Positions 8,276-16,157 of a stretch of 64,000 bases of DNA are shown here, one piece after another (the stretch's first letter is position 1; each line of letters opens with the position of its first letter). The notes beneath the pieces are model-generated. The model made no database searches and was not told the DNA's origin. It was given only the letters and a program-made list of their open reading frames with translations. Source of the DNA: Salinactinospora qingdaonensis (GTDB lineage Bacteria > Actinomycetota > Actinomycetes > Streptosporangiales > Streptosporangiaceae); NCBI RefSeq assembly GCF_039539445.1, contig NZ_BAABDD010000024.1, positions 1 to 64,000 on the forward strand, given 5' to 3'. Both the position numbers and the translations under genes were made by a program.

Positions 8276-9811
8276 GTGAGTGGACGGTTTCCCGACCAGG
8301 TCGACGTCGCGATCGTCGGCAGCGGACCGACCGGCGCGACCTATGCGCGCGTCCTCAGCGAGGAGGCGCCCCACCTGCGTGTCGCCCTTCTCGAAGTCGG
8401 TCCCACCATCACGGACCCGCCGGGCTCACACGTCAAGAACATCGCCGATCTACAGGCGTGTGCCCGGGCCCAGCGCCGTTCCGAAGGGCCGGCCCCGGAC
8501 AGCGCGACGATCGACAATCCCGGCCAGGTGCGTGCGGGTATGCGTCGGGCGCGTCCCGGGACGTGGCTGCTGCCCGACGGCGCGGCCGTCGACGGTGAGG
8601 ACGGGATGCCCGTGGCCGCCATGTCGAGCAACGTCGGCGGGATGGGGGCGCACTGGACCGCGGCGTGCCCTTCGCCGGGCGAGAGCGAGAGAATCCGCGC
8701 TGTCGAGGGGTTCGACGAGCTGCTGACGCAGGCCAAGCGTCTGCTCGGCGTCACCACCGACGCCTTCGAGACGGCTCCGTTCGCCCAGGAGGTGCGCCGT
8801 CGTCTCGCCGGGGAGTTCGATGGGGGGAGAGCCCTTGACCGACGGGTCCAGCCCATGCCGCTGGCAGTCCACCGGCGCGCGGACGGATCGTTGGCCTGGT
8901 CGGGTTCCGACGTCGTCTTCGGCGACGTCTCGCGCGACAACCCCAACCTCACCCTGGTCGACGAGGCTCTCGTACGGCGCGTCGCGGTCAAGGACGCGCA
9001 GGCAGTCGGGGTCGAGGTAGAAGATCGAACAGACGCGACCGTGCACCGGATTCGCGCCCACGCGGTCGTGGTCGCCGCCGACAGCCTGCGCACCCCCCAG
9101 CTCCTGTGGGCCTCGGGGGTGCGGCCGCCGGCGCTGGGCCGTTATCTCAACGATCAGGCCCAGGTCGTCTTCGCCGCCCGCCTCAGTGGGGCGGCCGACC
9201 ACCCCGATGCCGTGCGCGCCGCCGGCACCCCCGCGGGTGTCCTCGACGAGCAAAGCGGCGTCTCGTGGGTGCCCTATGTCGATACCGCGCCCTTTCACGG
9301 CCAGGTCATGCAACTCGACGCTTCACCGATCCCGCTCGCCGAGACCGACGATCCCATACCGGGCTCGATCGTGGGTCTGGGATGGTTCTGCGCGAAGGAC
9401 CTGCGTGCCGAGGATCGGGTCGAGTTCCACGACCTGGAGCGGGATGCCTACGGGATGCCGGCGATACGCATTCGCTATCGCCTTACGGAACGTGACCACG
9501 AGACCATCGCCCGTGCCAAGGCGCAGATCCGCCGCGCAGCCGCGGCCTTGGGAGAGCCCATCGGCGACGAGCCGTTTCTGCTGCCGCTCGGCTCGTCTTT
9601 GCACTACCAGGGCACCGTGCGGCTCGGCGCGGACGACGACGGCACCTCGGTCTGCGACCCGAACTCGCGCGTGTGGGGCCACGCGGGACTCTACGTGGCC
9701 GGAAACGGCGTCATCCCGACAGCCATCGCCTGCAACCCCACGTTGACCGCGGTCGCGCTGGCGATCCGTGGCGCGCGCGATGTCGCCCGTTATTGCAAGG
9801 ATTGGCTTTAG
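8276..9811 (+). CDS. Pyranose 2-oxidase-like GMC flavoprotein, probable C-glycoside 3-oxidase
   Basis: 511 residues from GTG 8276. The N-terminal Rossmann motif VAIVGSGPTGATYARV binds FAD. VGGMGAHWTAACP (His126) matches the pyranose 2-oxidase segment whose His carries covalently attached flavin. The C-terminal GMC catalytic pair is seen as SLHYQGTVRL (His near 443) and TAIACNPTLTAVALA (Asn near 487). Bacterial relatives (the CarA group) oxidise the C3 hydroxyl of the sugar in C-glycosides such as carminic acid, which primes the glycosidic bond for cleavage by an alpha/beta deglycosidase. Two such pairs follow directly, which strongly supports that reading. The aglycone is unknown. Confidence 0.85.
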   Translation: MSGRFPDQVDVAIVGSGPTGATYARVLSEEAPHLRVALLEVGPTITDPPGSHVKNIADLQACARAQRRSEGPAPDSATIDNPGQVRAGMRRARPGTWLLPDGAAVDGEDGMPVAAMSSNVGGMGAHWTAACPSPGESERIRAVEGFDELLTQAKRLLGVTTDAFETAPFAQEVRRRLAGEFDGGRALDRRVQPMPLAVHRRADGSLAWSGSDVVFGDVSRDNPNLTLVDEALVRRVAVKDAQAVGVEVEDRTDATVHRIRAHAVVVAADSLRTPQLLWASGVRPPALGRYLNDQAQVVFAARLSGAADHPDAVRAAGTPAGVLDEQSGVSWVPYVDTAPFHGQVMQLDASPIPLAETDDPIPGSIVGLGWFCAKDLRAEDRVEFHDLERDAYGMPAIRIRYRLTERDHETIARAKAQIRRAAAALGEPIGDEPFLLPLGSSLHYQGTVRLGADDDGTSVCDPNSRVWGHAGLYVAGNGVIPTAIACNPTLTAVALAIRGARDVARYCKDWL

Positions 9812-9902
9812 TCATTTTTTGACTTAAGGTTGCTGTAATCATGAAAAAGACGTTGAGGAGGACGTGCGTGACGACCACACGCCCCGCGAAGGAAGGTCAC
9901 CG

Positions 9903-10295
9903 ATGATTCCCGACCGCATCATCGAGGCCGGCACGCTCTCGACCGACGGCTCACGCACCTCTGTCGAAGTCCGGATTCCCTGGTACCGCGCCCTGCCCGG
10001 CTCGTGCATCGACGACGCCGCACTCACGGTCGACGGCGTCACGGCCCCCGCCGAGTCCGTGCGCTGGGAGATGAACGGACGTACCTACGCGCTGCCCGAG
10101 CTCGTCGAGCGGACCGACGAATGGTGGTTCCCGCTGGACTCAGCGGTCCTCTCCGGGGACCTTCCGGCCAATCCCGGTACGCGACACGAGGTGACGGTCG
10201 AGCTGAAGCTCTACATCCCTTACATCGTCACCGACCACGGGGTGCTGCGGATCGAGGAACGCGACAGCAAGACGATGGAAGTGAGACAGCGATGA
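9903..10295 (+). CDS. C-glycoside deglycosidase beta subunit (DUF6379/CGDB), copy 1
   Basis: 130 residues from ATG 9903 (AAGGAAGG upstream). It is a small all-beta protein with the family pattern VEVRIPWYRALPGSCIDDAA followed by LTVDG, then WWFPLDSAVL and the closing VTVELKLYIPYI strand. In CarB/CarC-type enzymes the beta subunit packs against the TIM-barrel alpha subunit and shapes the active site that cleaves the C-C bond of 3-keto-C-glycosides. Its stop overlaps the start of the alpha-1 gene (ATGA), so the two are translationally coupled and almost certainly form one complex. Confidence 0.82.
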   Translation: MIPDRIIEAGTLSTDGSRTSVEVRIPWYRALPGSCIDDAALTVDGVTAPAESVRWEMNGRTYALPELVERTDEWWFPLDSAVLSGDLPANPGTRHEVTVELKLYIPYIVTDHGVLRIEERDSKTMEVRQR

Positions 10296-11392
10296 CCGGG
10301 CTCGGTACCCCTATTCAGGGCGTCACCCTCTACAGCTTCACCCGGGCCTTCCACGGCCGGCACTACGACCTCGAAGGGCTCATCCGTCGTGTCGGCCAGG
10401 ACGGCTTCGGACCAGGGCTGGAGATCATCGGATTTTCGAGCTTCCGTGGCTTCCCGGAGTTCGACGACGCCTCCGTCGCGTGGTTTCGCGACCTGGTCGA
10501 CGAGGTGGGGCTGGTGCCGACCTCGCTGGCGATCAACACCGACGTCGGAATCCGGCGGGATCGGCTCATGACCGACGACGAGCTCCTGGAGTACATGCGC
10601 CGCCAGATCGAGGCCGCCTCCCGATTGGGCTTCCCGATCGCCCGTGTGCAGATCTCGCTCACGCCGGACTCCATGGAGAAGCTGCTGCCGGTGGCCGAGC
10701 GCTACGGGGTCACCCTGGCGCTTGAGGTGCACGCGCACCACTACGCGACCAACGAGCACATCCTGCGGCTGCGGGACCGTTACGAACGGCTCGGCTCCCC
10801 GCTGCTCGGATTCACCGCCGACTGGGGCGCGACCGTAAGCGGGTTCGCTCCCTCACTGCTCGAAGCCTACCGCCGTCGCGGCGCCGACCCCGAGCTCCTC
10901 ACGGCCGTCCAAGGTCTGTGGAACGACTTCTACGAGCAGGGGCCGCCTCCCACCCAAGTCGAACACGGCAAGCGGTTCGGCGCTTTCATCGAGCTCGCCG
11001 CCGAGCACGGGCGGCCCGACCTCGGCGTCGACTTCGCGATCAACGGCACTGGCCTGTTCGGTCCCGCACCTGTGGACACCTGGCGCGAGATCATGCCGTG
11101 GGTCCGTCACGTGCACGGGAAGTTCTTCGGCATCGACCCCGGCGGTGAGGAGCCTTCGGTACCCGTGCGCGACCTCATCGCACTGCTGGTCGACAGCGGC
11201 TACTCGGGCGCGGTCTCCAGCGAGTACGAGGGCTGGCACTGGAACTACTGGGACGACCCCTTCGAGATCGTCCGCGCCGAGCAGGCCCTCCAGCGCGCAG
11301 CGGCGAATTCCGCCGCCTCGCGGATGCTGACCGACGCCGCCGAGGCGAGGGCGAGTCTGGCCCGTCACCTCGCCGCCCCCGCCCGTAGCTGA
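10292..11392 (+). CDS. C-glycoside deglycosidase alpha subunit (TIM barrel), copy 1
   Basis: 366 residues, xylose isomerase-like TIM barrel. The four metal ligands of the family are in place: Glu145 (ALEVHAHHY), Asp177 (GFTADWG), His275 (RHVHGKFFG) and Glu311 (SSEYEGWHW). His147, two residues after the first Glu, sits where CarC/DgpC-type enzymes use a catalytic base. The start overlaps the beta-1 stop by 4 bp. Expected activity: deprotonation and elimination of a 3-keto-C-glycoside, releasing the aglycone and an unsaturated keto sugar. Cytoplasmic. The assignment as deglycosidase rests mainly on pairing with DUF6379; alone it would be called sugar phosphate isomerase/epimerase. Confidence 0.82.
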   Translation: MTGLGTPIQGVTLYSFTRAFHGRHYDLEGLIRRVGQDGFGPGLEIIGFSSFRGFPEFDDASVAWFRDLVDEVGLVPTSLAINTDVGIRRDRLMTDDELLEYMRRQIEAASRLGFPIARVQISLTPDSMEKLLPVAERYGVTLALEVHAHHYATNEHILRLRDRYERLGSPLLGFTADWGATVSGFAPSLLEAYRRRGADPELLTAVQGLWNDFYEQGPPPTQVEHGKRFGAFIELAAEHGRPDLGVDFAINGTGLFGPAPVDTWREIMPWVRHVHGKFFGIDPGGEEPSVPVRDLIALLVDSGYSGAVSSEYEGWHWNYWDDPFEIVRAEQALQRAAANSAASRMLTDAAEARASLARHLAAPARS

Positions 11393-11409
11393 TCACGTAA
11401 GGAGCAACC

Positions 11410-12438
11410 ATGACCGCCCCCGGGATCGCCGGAACCGACATCCAGCTCGGCCTGACCCTCTACTCGCTCACCGCCGAGTGGGCGGCCGGGCACTACACCT
11501 TCGAGAGTCTGCTCCAGGAAGTCGCCGACCGGGGACTCGGCCCCGGCGTCGAGTTCAACGGGGCGCAGATGCTGCGAACCTACCCCGATGTCGACGATGA
11601 CTTCGTCTACATGTGGCACTCCACGCTCGACCGCCTGGGGCTGGAGCCCAGCGCGATGGGGACGAACCTGGACATGGGGCGGCGCGCCGATCGCGACATG
11701 ACCCCGGATGAGGAGTTCGAGTTCTTCGCGGTCCAGTTGCATGCCGCCTACCGTCTCGGTATCCACCGAGTGGTCATCCGGTCGGCCGACAAGGAGCTGC
11801 TCCGCCGGCTGTTGCCGCTGGCCGAGAAGTACGACCAGCGTCTGGGCTACGAGATCCACGCACCTTCCGGCCCCAACGACCCGAAGGTCCTCGCGATCCG
11901 CGAGATGTACGACGAGCTCGGCTCCGACCGGCTCGGTTTCACCGCCGACTTCAGCTCGACCATGCACAGTCTCTCCCCGACGCTGTTTCGCACCCTGCGA
12001 TCCATGGGGCTGCAAGACGAGCACCTGGCCGCCATGCAGGATTTCTGGCGCCGCCCCATGACGATGCACGAACGCAACGAGGCATTCGAGGAGTACCTGC
12101 GCTCGGAGGGGATCGACCCGGCCAGTCTCGGTCCGTTCTCCCGGCTCGCGTTCAACATGCACGGCCTGGTGCCACCCGAAGAGTGGCTGGACATCATGCC
12201 GCAGCTCTTCCACGTCCACGCGAAGTTCTGGGATATCGACTCCGAGGGCAACGAGCCCGCGATGGACATCCCCCGCATCGTCCGCCAGTTCGTCAAGGGC
12301 GGGTTCAGCGGCTACCTGTCGAGCGAGTGGGAAGGACACGCCTTCTCTGACCTCGGCGAGGCCGACCCGGTCGCCCTTATCGCCGCCCAGCACGACCTGA
12401 TGCGGCGCGCCATCGAGGAGACGGTCGCCCACGGGTGA
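11410..12438 (+). CDS. C-glycoside deglycosidase alpha subunit (TIM barrel), copy 2
   Basis: 342 residues, a clear paralogue of the preceding gene (TLYSLTAEWAAGHYTFESLL compared with TLYSFTRAFHGRHYDLEGLI). Metal ligands are Glu148 (YEIHAPSG, with His150 next to it), Asp180 (GFTADFSS), His270 (FHVHAKFWD) and Glu306 (SSEWEGHAF). It follows alpha-1 by 17 bp but its likely beta partner is separated from it by the NTF2-like gene. Divergence from alpha-1 in the loops suggests a different aglycone or O- versus C-glycoside preference; this is inference. Confidence 0.8.
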   Translation: MTAPGIAGTDIQLGLTLYSLTAEWAAGHYTFESLLQEVADRGLGPGVEFNGAQMLRTYPDVDDDFVYMWHSTLDRLGLEPSAMGTNLDMGRRADRDMTPDEEFEFFAVQLHAAYRLGIHRVVIRSADKELLRRLLPLAEKYDQRLGYEIHAPSGPNDPKVLAIREMYDELGSDRLGFTADFSSTMHSLSPTLFRTLRSMGLQDEHLAAMQDFWRRPMTMHERNEAFEEYLRSEGIDPASLGPFSRLAFNMHGLVPPEEWLDIMPQLFHVHAKFWDIDSEGNEPAMDIPRIVRQFVKGGFSGYLSSEWEGHAFSDLGEADPVALIAAQHDLMRRAIEETVAHG

Positions 12439-12469
12439 CCGTCTCGCCGACTTCCAAGGAGAGCCAAGT

Positions 12470-13240
12470 ATGACAGACGAGGTGGGGGCGCTGCGCGCCG
12501 AGATCGCCGAGCTGAGGGACGAGCTGGCGCGGGTCACGGACATCGCCCGCCGTGCCGATGACCGCGGCGCGATCGAGAACCTCTTCAACCGCTACATGTA
12601 TTACCACAACGCATTCCAGGATGAGCGGATCATCCCGTTGTGGGTCAAGCGCGGCACTCCGGGCATCCGGGCGCGCTACACCAACGCCGGGGTCTACACC
12701 GACTACGACAGCGTCATCCGCTACCACCAGGGGCGACCCACCCCGGTCGGGAAACTGATCCTGCACTACACCACCACGCCGGTGATCGAAGTCGCCGCCG
12801 ACGGCGAGACCGCCAAGGGCGTGTGGATCATGGCCGGCAACGAGTCGGGGCTGACCGACCCTGAGGTCGCGGCGAGGCAGCCCTCCTACATGTTCTCTCC
12901 CAAGGAGGTCCAAGGGAAGAAAGTGTGGGCGCACTGGGTCTGGTGCAAGTACGCCGTCGACTTCCTGCGCCAGGACGGCGAGTGGAAGATCTGGAAATTC
13001 CGCTGCTACGAGCTGCTGCGCGCCCCCTTCGAGGAGAACTGGATCAGCTTCGCCGAGAAGAACCAGGAGGCGTTCGCGCTCGACCTCATGTACTTCGGCG
13101 ACGACGGCGAGCCGATGTTCATGCCGCCTGCCGACGAGCCCGTGCCCTCCGAATACCACCCCTACAGCCCGTCGACCCGGCAAACGCTCGACCCCGAGCC
13201 TCCGCTCGCCCACGCGACCTTCACCGACACGTTCAAGTGA
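12470..13240 (+). CDS. SnoaL/NTF2-like protein with N-terminal helix
   Basis: 256 residues. A short coiled helix (GALRAEIAELRDELARVTDI) precedes an alpha+beta cone typical of SnoaL_4/NTF2-like proteins: RGAIENLFNRYMYYHNAFQD and then VKYAVDFLRQDGEWKIWKFR-like strands (VDFLRQDGEWKIWKFRCYEL). The C-terminal 60 residues are Pro-rich. The fold serves cyclases, dehydratases and hydroxylases acting on aromatic polyketide-like molecules, and many C-glycosides carry such aglycones. It lies in the middle of the deglycosidase operon, between alpha-2 and beta-2, so it may act on the aglycone or the keto sugar. No function is proven. Confidence 0.7.
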   Translation: MTDEVGALRAEIAELRDELARVTDIARRADDRGAIENLFNRYMYYHNAFQDERIIPLWVKRGTPGIRARYTNAGVYTDYDSVIRYHQGRPTPVGKLILHYTTTPVIEVAADGETAKGVWIMAGNESGLTDPEVAARQPSYMFSPKEVQGKKVWAHWVWCKYAVDFLRQDGEWKIWKFRCYELLRAPFEENWISFAEKNQEAFALDLMYFGDDGEPMFMPPADEPVPSEYHPYSPSTRQTLDPEPPLAHATFTDTFK

Positions 13241-13250
13241 GGACCACACG

Positions 13251-13649
13251 ATGGCAACCCACAACACCCTCTTTCAGGAGTCGGACGTCCGACGCCATGA
13301 CAACGGCGTCGCGGTCTCGATCCAGCTCCCCTGGTACCGCAGCCTGTGGCTGTCCGCGGTCCGCGACGTCGCGGTCAAGGTGGACGGCCGAGAGATCCCC
13401 CGCGAAGAGCTGAGCTTCGAGCTCGAAGGGCGCAGCTATCGCATCGAGGAGTTGCAGGAGCACTGGGACACCCTCTGGTTCGTCCAGGACCGGGCCGAGA
13501 TCATCGTGGCGCTCAACCCGCCACCCGCGCCCGGGGAGCGCATCGCCGTAGAGGTGACCCTCGACCTGCGGCTGCTCTACATGCAGATCGCCCCCGGGCG
13601 CTATGTCGGCAACCGCGTCGTTGTGGAGAAGGAGTTGGCGCTGGCATGA
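13251..13649 (+). CDS. C-glycoside deglycosidase beta subunit (DUF6379/CGDB), copy 2
   Basis: 132 residues. It shares the family frame with copy 1: VSIQLPWYRSLWLSAVRDVA, then VKVDGREI, LWFVQDRAEI and VEVTLDLRLLYMQI. The stop overlaps the next start (ATGA), coupling it to the Gfo/Idh/MocA dehydrogenase. By elimination it pairs with alpha-2. The coupling of a beta subunit to a dehydrogenase suggests that oxidation and bond cleavage are made in step. Confidence 0.82.
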   Translation: MATHNTLFQESDVRRHDNGVAVSIQLPWYRSLWLSAVRDVAVKVDGREIPREELSFELEGRSYRIEELQEHWDTLWFVQDRAEIIVALNPPPAPGERIAVEVTLDLRLLYMQIAPGRYVGNRVVVEKELALA

Positions 13650-14797
13650 CGACACTCAAGGTCGCCATGATCGGCTACGGGTTCATGGGCGCCGCGCACT
13701 CGCAGGGGTGGCGCACCGCGCCCCGAGTCTTCGACCTTCCGGCCGCCCCCGAGATGGCGGTGATCGTGGGCCGCCGTCCCGACGCGGTCGCCGAGGCCGC
13801 GCAGCGGTGGGGATGGGCCGAGTCGGCTACGGACTGGCGAGAGGTCGTCACCCGCGACGACATCGACATCGTCGACATCGTCACCCCGGGAAACTCCCAC
13901 GCCGAGATCGCTGTCGCGGCCTTGGAGGCCGGCAAGCACGTCCTCTGCGAGAAGCCGCTCGCCAACACTGTGGCCGAGGCGACGCACATGGCCGAGGCCG
14001 CCGGGCGTTCCGCCGCGAACGGCACGCTGTCGATGGTGGGGTTCACCTACCGTCGGGTGCCTGCCGCGACATTCGCCCGCGACCTGGTGGCCCGAGGCGC
14101 ACTCGGGCGTGTCCAGCAGGTACGCGCCAGCTACCGGCAGGACTGGCTCGTCGACTCCGAGGCGCCCCTCAACTGGCGGCTGCAAAAAGAGCACGCCGGT
14201 TCGGGCGCGCTGGGTGACATCGGCGCCCACGCGATCGACATGGTCCAGTTCATCACCGGCCAGTGGGTCCAGCGGGTCACCGGCGTCGTCGACACGCTCG
14301 TCGAGGAGCGCCCCCTCCCCGCTGCCGCGCACGGCCCGGCCGACACCCAGCGGGGCCGGGTCACCGTCGACGACGTCGCCATCTTCACCGGACGCCTCGA
14401 CTCCGGCGCCCTCGCCAGCTTCGAGGCCACCCGCTACGCCACGGGACGCAAGAACGCCCTGAACGTGGAGATCTCGGGCGAGCGCGGTGCGATCGTCTTC
14501 GACCTCGAGGACCTCAACACCCTGTGGTTCTACGACCGCACCGCACCGGAGGACCAGCAGGGCTTCACCCGCATCCTGGTGACCGAGCCCAGCCACCCCT
14601 ACCTCTCGGGCTGGTGGCCACCGGGGCACCTGCTCGGCTACGAGCACGGCTTCTCCCACCAGGTCAAGGATTTGGTGACGGGCATCGCCACCGGAGAGCC
14701 TCCGCACCCCTCCTTCGCCGACGGGCTGCATGTGCAGCGCGTCTTGGACGCCGTCGAGCGTAGCGCCGCACAGGACGCCGCGTGGGTGGGCGTGTAG
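13646..14797 (+). CDS. Gfo/Idh/MocA-family NAD(P)-dependent oxidoreductase
   Basis: 383 residues from ATG 13646, coupled to beta-2. The Rossmann motif is VAMIGYGFMGAAHSQGW, the signature HVLCEKPLANTVAEA carries the catalytic EKP Lys, and GDIGAHAIDMVQFITG holds the His of the substrate site (DxxxH-like GAHAID). Length and layout fit inositol/glucoside dehydrogenases. In gut deglycosidase systems a member of this family (DgpA) oxidises the sugar 3-hydroxyl with NAD. Here it may do the same for a substrate the flavoprotein oxidases do not accept, or reduce the 3-keto sugar after release. Confidence 0.88.
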   Translation: MTTLKVAMIGYGFMGAAHSQGWRTAPRVFDLPAAPEMAVIVGRRPDAVAEAAQRWGWAESATDWREVVTRDDIDIVDIVTPGNSHAEIAVAALEAGKHVLCEKPLANTVAEATHMAEAAGRSAANGTLSMVGFTYRRVPAATFARDLVARGALGRVQQVRASYRQDWLVDSEAPLNWRLQKEHAGSGALGDIGAHAIDMVQFITGQWVQRVTGVVDTLVEERPLPAAAHGPADTQRGRVTVDDVAIFTGRLDSGALASFEATRYATGRKNALNVEISGERGAIVFDLEDLNTLWFYDRTAPEDQQGFTRILVTEPSHPYLSGWWPPGHLLGYEHGFSHQVKDLVTGIATGEPPHPSFADGLHVQRVLDAVERSAAQDAAWVGV

Positions 14798-14839
14798 TCA
14801 ACCGCTAGAGAGGACCGCCACGAGGACAAGGAGACGACT

Positions 14840-15844
14840 GTGGCACGACCGATCACCCTCTTCACCGGCCAGTGGGCGGACCTGCCCTTCGAGGAGCTCG
14901 TCCGACTCGCGGGCGAGTGGGGCTACGACGGCCTCGAAATCGCCTGTTGGGGCGACCACCTCGACCCGTGGCGCTGGGACGACGACGCCTACGTCCAAGG
15001 CAAGCTCGACCTGCTCAAGCGGCACGGACTGTCCGTGTGGACCATCGCCAACCACCTCAAGGGTCAGGCGGTCTGCGACGACCCGATCGACCAGCGCCAC
15101 CGCGCCATCCTCTCCGACCGGGTATGGGGCGACGGCGATCCCGAGGGCGTGCGCCGGCGCGCCGCCGAGGAGATGCAACACACCGCTCGACTCGCCGCGA
15201 AGCTAGGCGTGAAGACGGTTACCGGGTTCACCGGCTCCTCGATCTGGAAGTACGTCGCCATGTTCCCACCGGTATCGGCCGACCTCGTCGACGCCGGCTA
15301 CGCGGACTTCGTCCGCCGGTGGACCCCGATCCTCGACGTCTTCGACGAGGTCGGGGTGCGGTTCGCCCACGAGGTGCACCCCAGCGAGATCGCCTACGAC
15401 TACTGGACGACGCACCGCACGCTTGAGGCGATCGGTCATCGCGAGACCTTCGGTCTCAACTGGGACCCGAGCCACATGGTGTGGCAGGACCTCGACCCTG
15501 TCGCGTTCCTATGGGACTTCCGCGAACGCATCTACCACGTGCACTGCAAGGACACGAAGAAGCGCCTCGGCAACGGGCGCAACGGCCGACTGTCCTCGCA
15601 CCTGGCCTGGGCCGATCCCCGGCGCGGGTGGGACTTCATCTCCACCGGCCACGGCGACGTGCCCTGGGAGGACGCCTTCCGCATGCTCAACGCCATCGAC
15701 TACGACGGTCCGCTCTCCGTCGAATGGGAGGACGCCGGCATGGACCGGCTCGTCGGGGCTCCCGAGGCCCTGGAGTTCGTCCGGAACCTGTCGCGCTACC
15801 AGCCCTCGGAGGCCGCCTTCGACGCGGCTTTCTCGACCCGCTGA
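14840..15844 (+). CDS. Sugar phosphate isomerase/epimerase (TIM barrel)
   Basis: 334 residues from GTG 14840 with AAGGAG upstream. It is a xylose isomerase-like barrel distinct from the deglycosidase alpha genes: LAGEWGYDGLEIACWGDHLD, FAHEVHPSEIAYDY (Glu, His), FGLNWDPSHMVWQ (Asp, His), YHVHCKDTKK (His) and LSVEWEDAGMDR (Glu) supply the metal site. Close relatives of this type sit beside Gfo/Idh/MocA dehydrogenases in inositol and 3-keto-sugar catabolism. It is the last gene of the block and is followed by a strong hairpin. I infer epimerisation or isomerisation of the liberated keto sugar. Confidence 0.85.
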   Translation: MARPITLFTGQWADLPFEELVRLAGEWGYDGLEIACWGDHLDPWRWDDDAYVQGKLDLLKRHGLSVWTIANHLKGQAVCDDPIDQRHRAILSDRVWGDGDPEGVRRRAAEEMQHTARLAAKLGVKTVTGFTGSSIWKYVAMFPPVSADLVDAGYADFVRRWTPILDVFDEVGVRFAHEVHPSEIAYDYWTTHRTLEAIGHRETFGLNWDPSHMVWQDLDPVAFLWDFRERIYHVHCKDTKKRLGNGRNGRLSSHLAWADPRRGWDFISTGHGDVPWEDAFRMLNAIDYDGPLSVEWEDAGMDRLVGAPEALEFVRNLSRYQPSEAAFDAAFSTR

Positions 15845-15850
15845 CACCCA

Positions 15851-15909
15851 CCGCCGCACCGTTCGCCGACCGCTGGCACGCCTGTGGCCACCGGCGAACG
15901 GTGCGGCGG
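15851..15909 (+). terminator. Strong terminator hairpin closing the glycoside operon
   Basis: CCGCCGCACCGTTCGCCG (15851-15868) is perfectly complementary to CGGCGAACGGTGCGGCGG (15892-15909), an 18-bp stem with a 23-nt loop, 7 bp after the last stop codon. Confidence 0.85.
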
Positions 15910-15996
15910 CTCGATGCCGCGCGGGCCCGCTCCCTCCCCCGACCCTGCACGGGCACGCCTTCTGGGAGGTACGGTCAGCGAAGGGCGTCGCCGGCT

Positions 15997-16157
15997 CTAG
16001 GTTGTTGTTTTTCGAACGGCTGGGGTGTGGGCCATGGGGAGTGTTCTCCGTCGGCTCGTGCCTCGATCGCTTCGCGATCTCGCCAGCCCGCGGGGGCGCT
16101 CACCCGCGTGCGCCCACCGCCCGCTCTCGCCGCTCTTTTCAAAAAACAACAACCTAG
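15997..16157. mobile_element. MITE-like element with 20-bp inverted ends and CTAG borders
   Basis: CTAGGTTGTTGTTTTTCGAA (15997-16016) and TTCAAAAAACAACAACCTAG (16138-16157) are inverted repeats matching at 19 of 20 positions, 161 bp end to end, with no gene inside. Both ends are CTAG; IS630-family elements are known to target TA within CTAG. The interior carries a palindromic core (16053-16088, GATCGC-TT-CGCGATC) that recurs near 26 kb. The right end supplies the TAG stop of the minus-strand oxidase gene. A bidirectional terminator is the alternative reading, but arms 120 bp apart make that less likely. Confidence 0.55.

Noticed and set aside
15997..16157. The inverted repeat as a simple shared terminator
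   Set aside because: The arms are 120 bp apart and the operon already has a perfect 18-bp hairpin at 15851-15909. A mobile-element reading explains the CTAG borders and the shared core better.
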